NCBI RefSeq assembly: GCF_003697915.1
Contig: NZ_RCVN01000011.1
Coordinates: forward strand, 51,452 to 115,451
From: Staphylococcus pseudoxylosus
GTDB lineage: Bacteria > Bacillota > Bacilli > Staphylococcales > Staphylococcaceae
Direction of reading: 5' to 3'
Length of the DNA: 64,000 nt
Of this stretch, positions 19,165-28,257 are shown in pieces. The stretch's first letter is position 1. Every line of letters begins with the position of its first letter. The position numbers were made by a program, and so were the translations under genes. A model generated the notes under the pieces. It saw nothing but the letters and a program-made list of their open reading frames with translations. It was not told where the DNA came from and searched no databases.

Positions 19165-19994
19165 CAAGTCTGTATAATTAAACCATCATAAGCAATGGTC
19201 GCATTCAGGCCAGACTGCTTTAGTTGTTGTTCTAACTTCATTACCTGTATTTCATTTAAACTTTCTGTTGCTTCTATGTGTGTAAAATAAGTATGTTTTG
19301 CATTAATTTCGTAAGCGAGTTCTACACTTTCATCAAATCGTACTTCTCCTAATTCCTCAAGCATCCCTGCTTCATGTATACGTTCATGAGTTACAGGGTT
19401 AACTTCATTACTACCAAAAGGTAAAATTGCAACATCAACTTCTTTGATTTTTGCTATAGGTATATAATTTTTTATCTCATCCGGAATAATCAAAATACGT
19501 TCCGCATTAAATGTAATATAAAATCCAAATGCAAACCCCTCTGCTAATTGAATCCACTCGATTGACGCATTATTTATATTTATTCGGGAGTTGTTTTCTA
19601 CAATTTCTTTTTCAATCACACCGAGTTCACTTAGGTAGTTCAAATGATCCCAATGGCCAAAATACTTTTTAAAATAAGCCACTTGTTGTTCTGTAATATA
19701 AATTTTAGACTTTTTAGATTGCGGTATTTTATTAATAAAATCATAGTTGAGTGTTTCCCAAATTCTAAGACCCACTGTATGATCTGGATGCCAATGTGAA
19801 TATACCCCATATTTTATATCATCTATTTGAGAGCGCCGTAATTGATAAAAAATATCTTCTGATGTATCAATTAACAATTGTAAGTCGTTAATGTAAATGG
19901 CAGGTCCAGTTCGCTGAATCGTATCTAAATGTTGAGAAACTGACTTATATAACGAAGGAACACCACCAGCAGTTCCCAAAAACTCTATTCTCAT
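19164..19994 (-). CDS. Metallo-beta-lactamase-fold hydrolase
   Basis: A 276-residue MBL-fold protein with FLGTAGGVPS at residues 4-13, LLIDTSED near 45 and the metal motif SHWHPDHTVG near 67-76. Later metal ligands appear to be LPFGSNEVNP and the HTYFTHIEA segment. The overall form resembles PhnP/RNase Z-like phosphodiesterases rather than true lactamases. It stands between the GbsR-like gene and modC, 108 bp from the latter, without clear coupling. Confidence 0.78.
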   Translation of the reverse strand: MRIEFLGTAGGVPSLYKSVSQHLDTIQRTGPAIYINDLQLLIDTSEDIFYQLRRSQIDDIKYGVYSHWHPDHTVGLRIWETLNYDFINKIPQSKKSKIYITEQQVAYFKKYFGHWDHLNYLSELGVIEKEIVENNSRININNASIEWIQLAEGFAFGFYITFNAERILIIPDEIKNYIPIAKIKEVDVAILPFGSNEVNPVTHERIHEAGMLEELGEVRFDESVELAYEINAKHTYFTHIEATESLNEIQVMKLEQQLKQSGLNATIAYDGLIIQT

Positions 19995-20102
19995 GTATAC
20001 ACCACCTTCAAAAATACTTAAATTTTTTAAAATACATTTATCATATTTGATGAAGTGTTTAATTTCTTCAGTGTTTTGTCTAAATGCAACGCAGCGTTAA
20101 AC

Positions 20103-20708
20103 TCATTTGATATTTATAACTTCATGCGCTAAGCTTGTAGCTTCGTAATTGGAATGTGTCACAAATATAATAGGTATTTGCCATTGTTCAAAAATACGTT
20201 TAACAAGCTCTATACTTTCTGCTTTTGTTGTATCATCTAAGCTTGAAAATGGCTCGTCCAATAAAATCAAATCCGGCCTTGTGCTTAGCGCCCTTGCTAA
20301 TGCCACACGTTGTGCTTCACCACCTGAAAGTCGTAAAGGATATTGATTCTTTAAATGCGCTATATTCAATTGCTGTAAAAGCTTGTCTATATGTTGAGAA
20401 GGTTTTGTCATAAAAGTTATATTGTGATAAACATCCATATTAGGAAATAATTGATAATCTTGAAATAAATATCCGATATTTCGTTTTTGTATTTTCACGT
20501 CTATAGCTTGCTTTGTATCACAAATAACATGACCATTGAGTTGGATAAAGGCCGTATTGGGTTTTCTTAAACCAGCTATCATGTTTAATAATGTCGTTTT
20601 ACCAATTCCCGATGGACCTTTAATAGCATAAATTTTAGGCTCATTGTCTTCAATGTGGATTTTTAATTGTTGATTTTTTAATGGATGATTTAATTGTATT
20701 TTCAACAA
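20103..20708 (-). CDS. modC: Molybdate ABC transporter ATP-binding protein ModC (short form)
   Basis: A 201-residue ABC ATPase: Walker A GPSGIGKTTLL near 33, Q-loop LFQDYQLF near 78, signature LSGGEAQRVALARAL near 128, Walker B LILLDEPFSSLD near 150 and the switch His in VTHSN. It ends right after the ATPase core, so it lacks the C-terminal TOBE molybdate-binding domain of E. coli ModC. Without TOBE, feedback gating by molybdate is unlikely. It abuts modB. Confidence 0.9.
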   Translation of the reverse strand: MLKIQLNHPLKNQQLKIHIEDNEPKIYAIKGPSGIGKTTLLNMIAGLRKPNTAFIQLNGHVICDTKQAIDVKIQKRNIGYLFQDYQLFPNMDVYHNITFMTKPSQHIDKLLQQLNIAHLKNQYPLRLSGGEAQRVALARALSTRPDLILLDEPFSSLDDTTKAESIELVKRIFEQWQIPIIFVTHSNYEATSLAHEVINIK

Positions 20709-21380
20709 TTAGTCCACCTCCCGAAAACGGTCTTTATTTAATATATTTATAGTTCCAATCACTGTGATTGCAAATGCTACTAACACAATCACCCATAACC
20801 AAGCTTGATTTTCTTTGCCTTGTTCTACTAAGAAATAAATTTCTAATGGTAAGGTGTTCGTTTTATTTGGAATATAACCAGCAACCATGAGCGTCGCCCC
20901 AAATTCACCAATCGCACGTGCAAAGCTCATCATAATACCTGAAAGTATTGGCCTTTTCGATAGCGGAAAAATGAGTTTGAAAAATATTTTATTCTCACTA
21001 GCCCCCATTGTTCTGGCGGTATTTAACATTTTATGATCAATGTTACGAAAACCTTGTACAGTATGTTGATACATCAGCGGAAAACTTACAATTACTGATG
21101 CAATAACTGCACCAGTCAAAGTGAAAACTACTGGCATATTTAGTGTTTCCTTAAAAAATGCACCTACATAACTTTGTGGTGAAAATACAATCAACAAAAT
21201 AAAACCCATTACAGTTGGTGGTAGGACAATGGGTAAGACAATGACACTTTCCAAGATTCTAGCAATGATTCCATGGCGTTTATATAACCATTTTGATATT
21301 AAAATCCCCAACAAAGTAACAATTATAGTACTAATTAGAGCTACTTTAAGCGATATCCAAAATGGTGTCATATCTTGCAT
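20709..21380 (-). CDS. modB: Molybdate ABC transporter permease ModB
   Basis: A 223-residue inner-membrane permease with five spans. The coupling-helix motif RTMGASENKIFFKLIFPLS is near 123-141, and the molybdate-permease EFGATLMVAGY is near 166. AGGAGG lies eight bases before ATG. It follows modA by 12 bp and touches modC, forming a leftward modABC operon. Confidence 0.93.
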   Translation of the reverse strand: MQDMTPFWISLKVALISTIIVTLLGILISKWLYKRHGIIARILESVIVLPIVLPPTVMGFILLIVFSPQSYVGAFFKETLNMPVVFTLTGAVIASVIVSFPLMYQHTVQGFRNIDHKMLNTARTMGASENKIFFKLIFPLSKRPILSGIMMSFARAIGEFGATLMVAGYIPNKTNTLPLEIYFLVEQGKENQAWLWVIVLVAFAITVIGTINILNKDRFREVD

Positions 21381-21392
21381 CGCTAAAACCTC

Positions 21393-22184
21393 CTATGCTT
21401 CAAATTTATATTCTTTCAAAATAGCTTTCGCTTTATCTGTTTTTAAGAAATCTACCCATGCTTTTGCCGATTTATTATCTGTAATCGTAGCAGCTTTATA
21501 AACAATTGGGTTATTTAAATTTGCTGTATTAATCGCTTTAACTTTGCTATTACCATTTTGTTGACTTTGATATAAGTCAGTCTGGTAGACGTATCCCAAT
21601 TGTGCATTACCTTTTTCAACATAATTTAATACTTGGCGTACATCTTTTGCATATACTAGATTAGGCTTTACGCCTTCAAATAAGTCATTACTTTTCAGAT
21701 ATTGTTCAGCGTATTTACCAGCTGGCACTGATTTGGTTTCGCCGATAGCTAATTTGTCATCATCTTTAATATCTGTTACAGATTTATAATCACTGTCTTT
21801 ACCAGCGATAAGCACCAACTTATTTTTGGCATATTCGTATGTATTTTGTGCTTGATTTTTATCTACAAGTGCATCTACATCTTTTTCATTTGCTGACATA
21901 AAAACATCAACTGGAGCCCCTTTTTCTATTTGCTGTCTTAAAGCACCTGAACCACCATAATTAAAAGTAACATCTACATTATTATGTTGCTCTTTAAAAG
22001 CTTTTTCTAAATCTTTTGTTGCATCTGTAAGACTTGCTGCTGCAGCAATATGCAATACTTGTTTTTGGGTTTCTTCATTTTTCGTCTTTGCATTTTCATC
22101 ACCTTTATGCTCATTAGAACACCCAGTCAAAATGAATGTTAGAACAATAAATGTAATAAGTATGTATTTAGGTCTAATTTTCAA
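21393..22184 (-). CDS. modA: Molybdate-binding lipoprotein ModA
   Basis: A 263-residue extracytoplasmic solute-binding protein. The lipobox FILTGCSN marks the acylated Cys near residue 22, then a charged linker leads to LHIAAAASLTDATKDLEKAF, the ModA signature. NYGGSGALRQQIEKGAPVDV and the C-terminal KAWVDFLKTDKAK also fit. The TTG at 22184, eight bases after AAGGAG, is preferred over the GTG at 22193 that overlaps the site. A 26-bp palindrome stands immediately upstream. Confidence 0.93.
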   Translation of the reverse strand: MKIRPKYILITFIVLTFILTGCSNEHKGDENAKTKNEETQKQVLHIAAAASLTDATKDLEKAFKEQHNNVDVTFNYGGSGALRQQIEKGAPVDVFMSANEKDVDALVDKNQAQNTYEYAKNKLVLIAGKDSDYKSVTDIKDDDKLAIGETKSVPAGKYAEQYLKSNDLFEGVKPNLVYAKDVRQVLNYVEKGNAQLGYVYQTDLYQSQQNGNSKVKAINTANLNNPIVYKAATITDNKSAKAWVDFLKTDKAKAILKEYKFEA

Positions 22185-22201
22185 AAAAATCACTCCTTCA
22201 C

Positions 22202-22227
22202 TTTATTATATGCTTGCATATAATAAA
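22202..22227. promoter_or_regulatory. 26-bp perfect palindrome upstream of modA (candidate operator)
   Basis: TTTATTATATGC at 22202-22213 and GCATATAATAAA at 22216-22227 are exact complements separated by two bases. The palindrome lies directly upstream of the modA ribosome site and contains TATAAT-like hexamers on both strands, as expected of an operator over a promoter. No ModE gene was recognised in this window, so the regulator is unknown. Confidence 0.6.
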
Positions 22228-22311
22228 ATAAAAGCAAGAAAATAGGAGCATGATAGATGGAAATCAAATTTCATCATTTGATAACCTCACCAAACTCCTA
22301 ATTAATAAAAA

Positions 22312-22345
22312 GTAGATAAAGTTTCATAGAAACTACCTTATCTAC
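22312..22345 (-). terminator. Terminator of the gal operon
   Basis: GTAGATAA with TTTC and the complementary GAAAC and TTATCTAC form a bulged hairpin, about 35 bp beyond the galT stop. Read leftward it is followed by CTTTTTATT, a T-run. Confidence 0.75.
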
Positions 22346-22378
22346 CTTGTTCATGTCTTCATTGATAACTTATTTTAA

Positions 22379-23869
22379 TCATAAAATGTCTATAAAGCGT
22401 TTAAACGCTGCTCGGCCAACCTCAGTATTTTTAAAGACACCAGCATCTTCTAATACGCGTTTGAATTTGTAACCTACTTCTTTTTCAACAATATCATCTA
22501 CATTGTTAGTATCGATATCATAAGTTTGTTTCATATCATCGGCCCATGGTTGATGAATACCTATATCAACATGAACGGCACCTAGTAAATATGATTTCAC
22601 TTGTTTTAATTCTTCCTTTAAACGGCCAGGCAATATGGCCATCCCCATCACTTCGATTAATCCAATATTTTCTTTTTTGATGTGTTGCACATCTTTGTGG
22701 GGGTGAAAAATACCATCTGGAAACGCCGCAGATGTCTGATTATCTCTTAGTACAATATCCAATTCATACAATCCATTTCTATACCTTGCAATAGGTGTAA
22801 TCGTATGATGTCTTTCTCCATCTTGGCTATAAGCCTTAATGTTCACACTATTATCAGAATATTGATTCCACTGTACCATCACATGTGTTGCCGCTTGAAT
22901 GAGCTCATTACTATTTTTACTTTTTAATCGAATCACACTCATTGGCCAATTTAAAGTACTTGCTTCTACTGATGGAAAACCCGCTATAATAAATTTTTCA
23001 ATTTCCGCTGCATTATCCATCGGGAATATGTGTTGCCCTGTTTGGTAGTGATTATGTGATAATATAGACCCACCTACTAGTGGTATATCCGCATTAGACC
23101 CTATAAAATAATGTGGGAATTGTTTTATAAAATCAATTAAATTATGAAAGGTTTGCTTGTTAATCTCCATGGGCTCATGTTGTTCAGAAAATACGATGCT
23201 ATGTTCTAAGAAATAAGCATATGGAGAATATTGAAAACCCCATGGTTGCCCATCTAAATTCAAACGTATCACACGATGATTAGTACGTGCTGCTTGTGTA
23301 ACAGATCCCTGAAATCCTTCATTTTCAATACATAAAGCACATTTTGGATACTCAGTAGCCGGAGCAGCTTTAGCTTTTGCAATTTGCTTTGCATCTTTTT
23401 CAGGTTTGGATAAATTGATGGTGATTTCTATGTCGCCATATTCAGTACCCACCTCATAATTAATATTATTTGCTATCGCGTCTTCTTTCACATAATGATT
23501 ACGCTTAGCGATTTCATAAAAATAGTTTGTCGCTGTTTCCGGTGATTGTTCATAAGCTTCTCTAAACTTTCTATTAATAACAGACGGTCTTGGCGTGATT
23601 ATGTCTAAAAGTTGTGCTTCAATAATTTCTTTATTGTATAACGCATCTTCAATGCAATTTTCATTTATAGCTTCATTAATCCAATATTGTGTTATATCAT
23701 TTGGGGTAGCATTTTTAGCTAAAGGTGATTCTAACGTCTCAGTTATCCCTCGTGCATTTAAAATACGCAATAATTGGTTTTGAATATAGATACTATCTTC
23801 TTGTTCATAATCGCCAAATGAAATTGCTTGTGTAATAAATTGTTGCACCAATTGTTGGTTTAATAACAT
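22379..23869 (-). CDS. galT: UTP--hexose-1-phosphate uridylyltransferase, type 2 (GalT)
   Basis: A 496-residue type-2 GalT, the long Firmicutes form that exchanges UMP between UDP-glucose and galactose 1-phosphate in the Leloir pathway. Visible blocks are YPKCALCIENEGFQG near 177, GGSILSHNHYQTGQHIFPM near 267 with the His-rich active centre, and FPDGIFHPHKDVQHIK near 390. ATG follows GGAGGG. It is the last gene of galK-galE-galT and starts three bases after galE. Confidence 0.93.
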   Translation of the reverse strand: MLLNQQLVQQFITQAISFGDYEQEDSIYIQNQLLRILNARGITETLESPLAKNATPNDITQYWINEAINENCIEDALYNKEIIEAQLLDIITPRPSVINRKFREAYEQSPETATNYFYEIAKRNHYVKEDAIANNINYEVGTEYGDIEITINLSKPEKDAKQIAKAKAAPATEYPKCALCIENEGFQGSVTQAARTNHRVIRLNLDGQPWGFQYSPYAYFLEHSIVFSEQHEPMEINKQTFHNLIDFIKQFPHYFIGSNADIPLVGGSILSHNHYQTGQHIFPMDNAAEIEKFIIAGFPSVEASTLNWPMSVIRLKSKNSNELIQAATHVMVQWNQYSDNSVNIKAYSQDGERHHTITPIARYRNGLYELDIVLRDNQTSAAFPDGIFHPHKDVQHIKKENIGLIEVMGMAILPGRLKEELKQVKSYLLGAVHVDIGIHQPWADDMKQTYDIDTNNVDDIVEKEVGYKFKRVLEDAGVFKNTEVGRAAFKRFIDIL

Positions 23870-23872
23870 GCG

Positions 23873-24874
23873 TTATCCCTCCATACTTTGTTGATAACCA
23901 TCAGGATGCTGATGGTGCCATTGCCATGCTGAATCAATGATTTCATGAATATTATCATGTTGCGGTTTCCACCCCAAGACAGATTGTGCCTTGTCACTTG
24001 CCGCAACTAACTTACTTGGATCCCCAGCTCTTCTTGGACCAACTTCAGCCTTAATTGGTTCTTTCGTTACTTTACGTGCAGCTTCTAAAATTTCAAAAAC
24101 AGAGTAGCCTTGACTACTACCTAGGTTAAATGCACCCGATGTGCCTCCGTTTTGTAAATACTGATAAGCTAAAATATGTGCATCAATTAAATCTACAACA
24201 TGTAAATAATCGCGTATACAAGAACCATCTTCAGTATCATAATCGTCACCAAAAATAATTAAAGCATCACGTTGTCCTAAAGCTACTTGTAATACAATAG
24301 GAATTAAATGCGTTTCAGGACGATGGTCTTCACCTATCCATCCACCTTGTTTAGCACCAGCAACATTAAAGTAACGCAGTGCAGCATAGTTTACACCATA
24401 AGCATTATGGCTCCAATGCATCATTTTCTCCATCATTAATTTGCTTTCGCCGTATGGGCTCGTTGGTATTTTAGAATCTTCTTCAGTTATTGGAACTGTA
24501 TCGGGCTCCCCATATACAGCTGCCGTTGACGAGAATATAATATGTTTTACTTGGTGCGCATACATTACCTCTAATAGTACTTGTAAACCATATACATTAT
24601 TATTGAAATAGGCTAATGGTTTTTCTACAGATTCTCCAACTAACGAGTATGCACAAAAGTGAAAAACACCTTCAATTTGTTCATTTGTAAAAACACGGTC
24701 TAAAAATGCTTTGTCACGAATATCACCTTCATAGAAACTTGCATCTTGATGTACCGCCTCTCTATGTCCCGTTCCTAAATTGTCTACAACTACAACTTTA
24801 TAACCTTTCTCAATCAATTGATCTACGGCATGGCTGCCTATATAACCTGCCCCACCCAACACTAAAACAGACAT
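23873..24874 (-). CDS. galE: UDP-glucose 4-epimerase GalE
   Basis: A 333-residue extended-SDR epimerase that interconverts UDP-galactose and UDP-glucose. The NAD motif GGAGYIGSH is at residues 7-15, and the catalytic SSTAAVYG plus YGESK (Tyr near 148) are present, as is RYFNVAGA. The start is ATG 24874 after AAGGAAGG; an in-frame start 18 bases upstream overlaps that site. It lies between galK (32-bp gap) and galT. Confidence 0.95.
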   Translation of the reverse strand: MSVLVLGGAGYIGSHAVDQLIEKGYKVVVVDNLGTGHREAVHQDASFYEGDIRDKAFLDRVFTNEQIEGVFHFCAYSLVGESVEKPLAYFNNNVYGLQVLLEVMYAHQVKHIIFSSTAAVYGEPDTVPITEEDSKIPTSPYGESKLMMEKMMHWSHNAYGVNYAALRYFNVAGAKQGGWIGEDHRPETHLIPIVLQVALGQRDALIIFGDDYDTEDGSCIRDYLHVVDLIDAHILAYQYLQNGGTSGAFNLGSSQGYSVFEILEAARKVTKEPIKAEVGPRRAGDPSKLVAASDKAQSVLGWKPQHDNIHEIIDSAWQWHHQHPDGYQQSMEG

Positions 24875-24906
24875 ATAAAAACCTTCCTTCATTTATTTTG
24901 TATCAC

Positions 24907-26067
24907 TTATAAAGATGTTACGCCACCGCTAATACCTACGTGGTAAAACGAAGGGGCATAACCAATTTTTTCTATATACATTTGAGAAACTTCATGTTCT
25001 AATCGCTCGATACTGTCTTTATGCACTAAGGCAATCGCACAACCTGCAAATCCTGCACCTGTCATTCTCGCCCCTAATACACCATTAACTTGTTGAGCTG
25101 TTTCAGCTAATGTATCCAATTCAATTCCTGTAACTTCATAATCTTCTTTCAATGAAGCATGCGACATATTAAGTAGTTTGCCAAACTGGTCAAAATCATT
25201 TTCAGCAAGTACTTTACGCGCAAGTTTTGTACGTTCATTTTCTGATACAGCATGCTTAGCTCTACGGCGTGATACTTCATCTTTAATAAGATGCTTGTTT
25301 TGGTCAAATTCAGTTAACGTCAGTTCACCTAGCGCTTCTATATTCAATGCTTGTTTTAAGTCAGCAAGTGCAGATTCACATTCTGCTCTGCGCTCATTAT
25401 ATTTGCTTTCAGTCAATGAACGACGTTTATTCGTATTCATTATAGAAATCACATAATCTCCAAATTTAGCTGGAACGTATTCAAAATCCAACGTCGCAGT
25501 ATCAAGTAATATGGCATGATTTGCTTTCCCCATACCAATAATAAATTGATCCATAATGCCTGAATTTACACCCATAAATTCATTTTCAACAACTTGACCT
25601 ATTTTAATAAGCTGCAGATGTTCTAATTCTAAATCAAATAAATCTTTTAATAACCAACCTGTAAGGATTTCGATTGAAGCAGACGACGACAAGCTGGCTC
25701 CATTTGGAATGTTACCTTCGACTAAAATATTAAATCCGTGGTCAATTTCATCGAATGTTTCAGTTAAATACTTTACGACGCCTTTAGGATAGTTTGCCCA
25801 GTCATCATCTTGGTTAAATATTAAATCATCTAAAGTGAAGGTGATAATACCTTTTTCTTCAAAATTATTAGAGTAAAGTTGAATTTTACGGTCTTCTCTT
25901 TTAGTTGCTAATCCATAAGTTCCTAATTCTATTGCCGCTGGAAAAACATACCCCCCATTATAATCAGTGTGTTCCCCAATTAAATTGATTCTCCCAGGGG
26001 CAAAGGCACTGACTTCAGCTTCTACACCAAATAACGTTTCAAACTTTTCGCGCATTGCTTGTAACAT
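24907..26067 (-). CDS. galK: Galactokinase GalK
   Basis: A 386-residue GHMP kinase that phosphorylates galactose. The galactokinase signature GRINLIGEHTDYNGGYVFP is at residues 25-43, the ATP loop GASLSSSASIE near 123, GVNSGIMDQF near 169, and motif 3 GARMTGAGFAGCAI near 330. AAAGGAGT precedes ATG. It is the first gene of the leftward gal operon, with GTTTACT half-sites in the 124-bp gap to galR. Confidence 0.95.
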   Translation of the reverse strand: MLQAMREKFETLFGVEAEVSAFAPGRINLIGEHTDYNGGYVFPAAIELGTYGLATKREDRKIQLYSNNFEEKGIITFTLDDLIFNQDDDWANYPKGVVKYLTETFDEIDHGFNILVEGNIPNGASLSSSASIEILTGWLLKDLFDLELEHLQLIKIGQVVENEFMGVNSGIMDQFIIGMGKANHAILLDTATLDFEYVPAKFGDYVISIMNTNKRRSLTESKYNERRAECESALADLKQALNIEALGELTLTEFDQNKHLIKDEVSRRRAKHAVSENERTKLARKVLAENDFDQFGKLLNMSHASLKEDYEVTGIELDTLAETAQQVNGVLGARMTGAGFAGCAIALVHKDSIERLEHEVSQMYIEKIGYAPSFYHVGISGGVTSL

Positions 26068-26131
26068 AAGATTCCCACTCCTTTTTATCTACATTAAATG
26101 CAAAGTGATTAATTCTTTTCTTCTTTTTATT

Positions 26132-26162
26132 AGTAAACACAAATAAAGTTTACTTGTTTACT
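26132..26162. promoter_or_regulatory. Probable GalR operator before galK
   Basis: AGTAAAC at 26132-26138 and two GTTTACT copies at 26148-26154 and 26156-26162 form an inverted-plus-direct array of one 7-bp half-site. It sits 65-95 bp upstream of the galK start. The same half-site recurs before galR, which points to a LacI-type regulator binding both. Confidence 0.65.
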
Positions 26163-26191
26163 AAAAGTTTTGTCAATGTAATATACTTCAC

Positions 26192-27196
26192 TTAAACTTT
26201 AAAAGTATTCCGAGATTTCAATGGTGCTTCTACTACTATATGGATAGCAAGCTTTCTTGTTTGATTAATACGTTCTTCTGCCATCCTTACTGCCGTTCTA
26301 CCAAATTCATCTACAGGAATATGTACACTACTAATAGAAGGCACAGCATATTGGATAACTTCTAAATCATTAAAACTAATTAACTTTACCTTCTCTGGTA
26401 TTGCAATTTTATTCTCTTGAATTAGCTGTAAAATACCTATTGCGACCATGTCATTTCCTGCAACAAACACTTGTGGGAGCGATTGTTTGTGCTCGATAAG
26501 TGTTTTAACCGCTAGCTCACCGTGTTCTTTTTTCCATCCATTAAGCAATGCTATCGTTTCTAATTGATGTCTTTCACACCAAGTTTGGTAAGCTTTATAC
26601 CTTACATCAGTTGCATTTGAAGTTGGTGTGCCATCTAAATCTCTTATTGTATGATACCCGCCTATGTATGCTATGCGTGTTAAACCTAAACTCTTTATCT
26701 TGTCTAGCAAGTGAGTCATAGCATAATGAAGATCTGAATATACAGCATCTATAGATTTAGGGACATGGGGGTTATTAATTACTACCATATTAGGGTTATA
26801 AGATTGGAGTTTGTGTAGCGCATCAACAGAAAAGTTACCTATAACTATTATTGCGCCTGCCTTTTCTATTGTATTTAACTCATTATTATTTTGGTTACCA
26901 TCAATACGTATTGTTCGCTTTAACGACAGATTTAAACGTTTAACTTCCGCTTCAATTGCCAATCTAATTTCTCTATAATAAGGATCTGACATTTCTTTAG
27001 CTCTTGACGCATAAGTAATGATTTGAATACTTTTATTTTTCCTTGTTGACTTGTGATATTGTTTCTCTTTCGCAATTTGATGGATACGTTCTCTAGTATT
27101 TTTCGATACCGAAAGCGTTGGGTCATTATTCAATACTCTGGATACAGTTCCTGGGCTAACTTCTGCTAAATGTGCAATATCTCTTATACTAACCAT
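26192..27196 (-). CDS. galR: LacI-family galactose operon regulator GalR
   Basis: A 334-residue LacI/GalR regulator. The N-terminal helix-turn-helix and hinge read VSIRDIAHLAEVSPGTVSRV at residues 2-21; a periplasmic-binding-like sensor follows with ends FNDLEVIQYAVPSISSVHIP near 285. I chose ATG 27196, preceded by AGAGGTGA; a 20-codon upstream extension is not family-like. Gene order galR-galK-galE-galT and nearby half-sites imply control of the gal genes and itself. Confidence 0.9.
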   Translation of the reverse strand: MVSIRDIAHLAEVSPGTVSRVLNNDPTLSVSKNTRERIHQIAKEKQYHKSTRKNKSIQIITYASRAKEMSDPYYREIRLAIEAEVKRLNLSLKRTIRIDGNQNNNELNTIEKAGAIIVIGNFSVDALHKLQSYNPNMVVINNPHVPKSIDAVYSDLHYAMTHLLDKIKSLGLTRIAYIGGYHTIRDLDGTPTSNATDVRYKAYQTWCERHQLETIALLNGWKKEHGELAVKTLIEHKQSLPQVFVAGNDMVAIGILQLIQENKIAIPEKVKLISFNDLEVIQYAVPSISSVHIPVDEFGRTAVRMAEERINQTRKLAIHIVVEAPLKSRNTFKV

Positions 27197-27217
27197 GTCA
27201 AAATCACCTCTTAATCT

Positions 27218-27235
27218 GTTTACCCCAAGTTTACT
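27218..27235. promoter_or_regulatory. GTTTAC half-sites before galR
   Basis: GTTTAC at 27218-27223 and AGTTTACT at 27228-27235 lie 22-40 bp upstream of the galR start. They match the half-sites in front of galK and suggest autoregulation. Confidence 0.5.
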
Positions 27236-27386
27236 TTCATTAGGTTCGTAAATCAATCTTGACTATGCCTAGTTATGATTTAAACACTACATAGATGTAT
27301 ATTAATTTACATGAGTAAAACCGAATTATTTTTTTATAATTAAAAATGCGCTAAAATATAAAGTGAATACGAAAAGAGGTGTACGA

Positions 27387-28190
27387 ATGAATGAAGACGT
27401 TTTAACCAATCAACCAATCGTACGATACGAAAATGGTGAACTTATTGATAAAACAGATCACTATGTAACCGAATTCCCTTTAACAATTATGGTTAATGGA
27501 GAAGAATTTGCTACCATAATCTGTAGTCCTAACCATATGGAGGAACTTGTGCTTGGTTTTCTAGCGTCTGAAGGGGCTATTCTAAAAAGTGATGACTTAA
27601 AATCAGTGCAAATAGATGATAGTAAAGGCTTTGCTCACGTCGAATTAACAAGATCATTAGGCGAACGTTTTGAATATTCAACTAAACGGATGATTGCCTC
27701 ATGTTGTGGTAAGAGTAGAGAGTTTTATTTTCAAAATGATGCTGCTGTAGCAAAAACTTCTATGTCAAAAATTGTTATTAGCCCAAAACAAATTCTAAAC
27801 ATGATGACACGTTTACAAAGTGCAAGTGCCGTTTTCAAACAAACTGGCGGCCTTCATAATGCAGCTATTAGTGACGGAGAGGCTTTCTTCGAACATCGTC
27901 AAGATATTGGTCGTCATAATGCACTCGATAAACTTTATGGTTATTGTATTCAAAGACACATTCCTGTGCGAAATAAAGTGCTAATTTTCAGTGGTCGTAT
28001 TTCCTCTGAAATACTAATTAAAGCCGCTAAAATAGGCGTAGGTGTTATACTTTCGAAATCTGCCCCGACTACATTAGCTGTTACACTAGCTGAAGACTTA
28101 AATATTACTGCAGTTGGGTTTATTAGAGATGGAAATTTCAATATATATAGCCACCCTGAACGTGTACAAATAGAGCGTATAAATAAATAA
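27387..28190 (+). CDS. fdhD: Formate dehydrogenase accessory sulfurtransferase FdhD
   Basis: A 267-residue FdhD protein, which moves sulfur from a cysteine desulfurase to bis-MGD cofactor before insertion into formate dehydrogenase. The paired active-site cysteines appear in MIASCCGKS near 108-116; QTGGLHNAA, DIGRHNALDKL and FSGRISSEI are family blocks. ATG 27387 lies after AGAGGTG; an upstream GTG at 27363 includes that site. Its client FdhA is 23 kb away at 50.4-53.4 kb. Confidence 0.94.
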   Translation: MNEDVLTNQPIVRYENGELIDKTDHYVTEFPLTIMVNGEEFATIICSPNHMEELVLGFLASEGAILKSDDLKSVQIDDSKGFAHVELTRSLGERFEYSTKRMIASCCGKSREFYFQNDAAVAKTSMSKIVISPKQILNMMTRLQSASAVFKQTGGLHNAAISDGEAFFEHRQDIGRHNALDKLYGYCIQRHIPVRNKVLIFSGRISSEILIKAAKIGVGVILSKSAPTTLAVTLAEDLNITAVGFIRDGNFNIYSHPERVQIERINK

Positions 28191-28205
28191 TCCACTAATA
28201 AATAT

Positions 28206-28247
28206 GAAGCGATCCTAGGACATAGCTGAATGTCTTAGGATCGCTTC
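28206..28247. terminator. Bidirectional terminator after fdhD
   Basis: GAAGCGATCCTAGGACA and TGTCTTAGGATCGCTTC pair over 17 bases with an 8-base loop between the convergent fdhD and GNAT genes. Confidence 0.85.
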
Positions 28248-28257
28248 GTATTGATAT

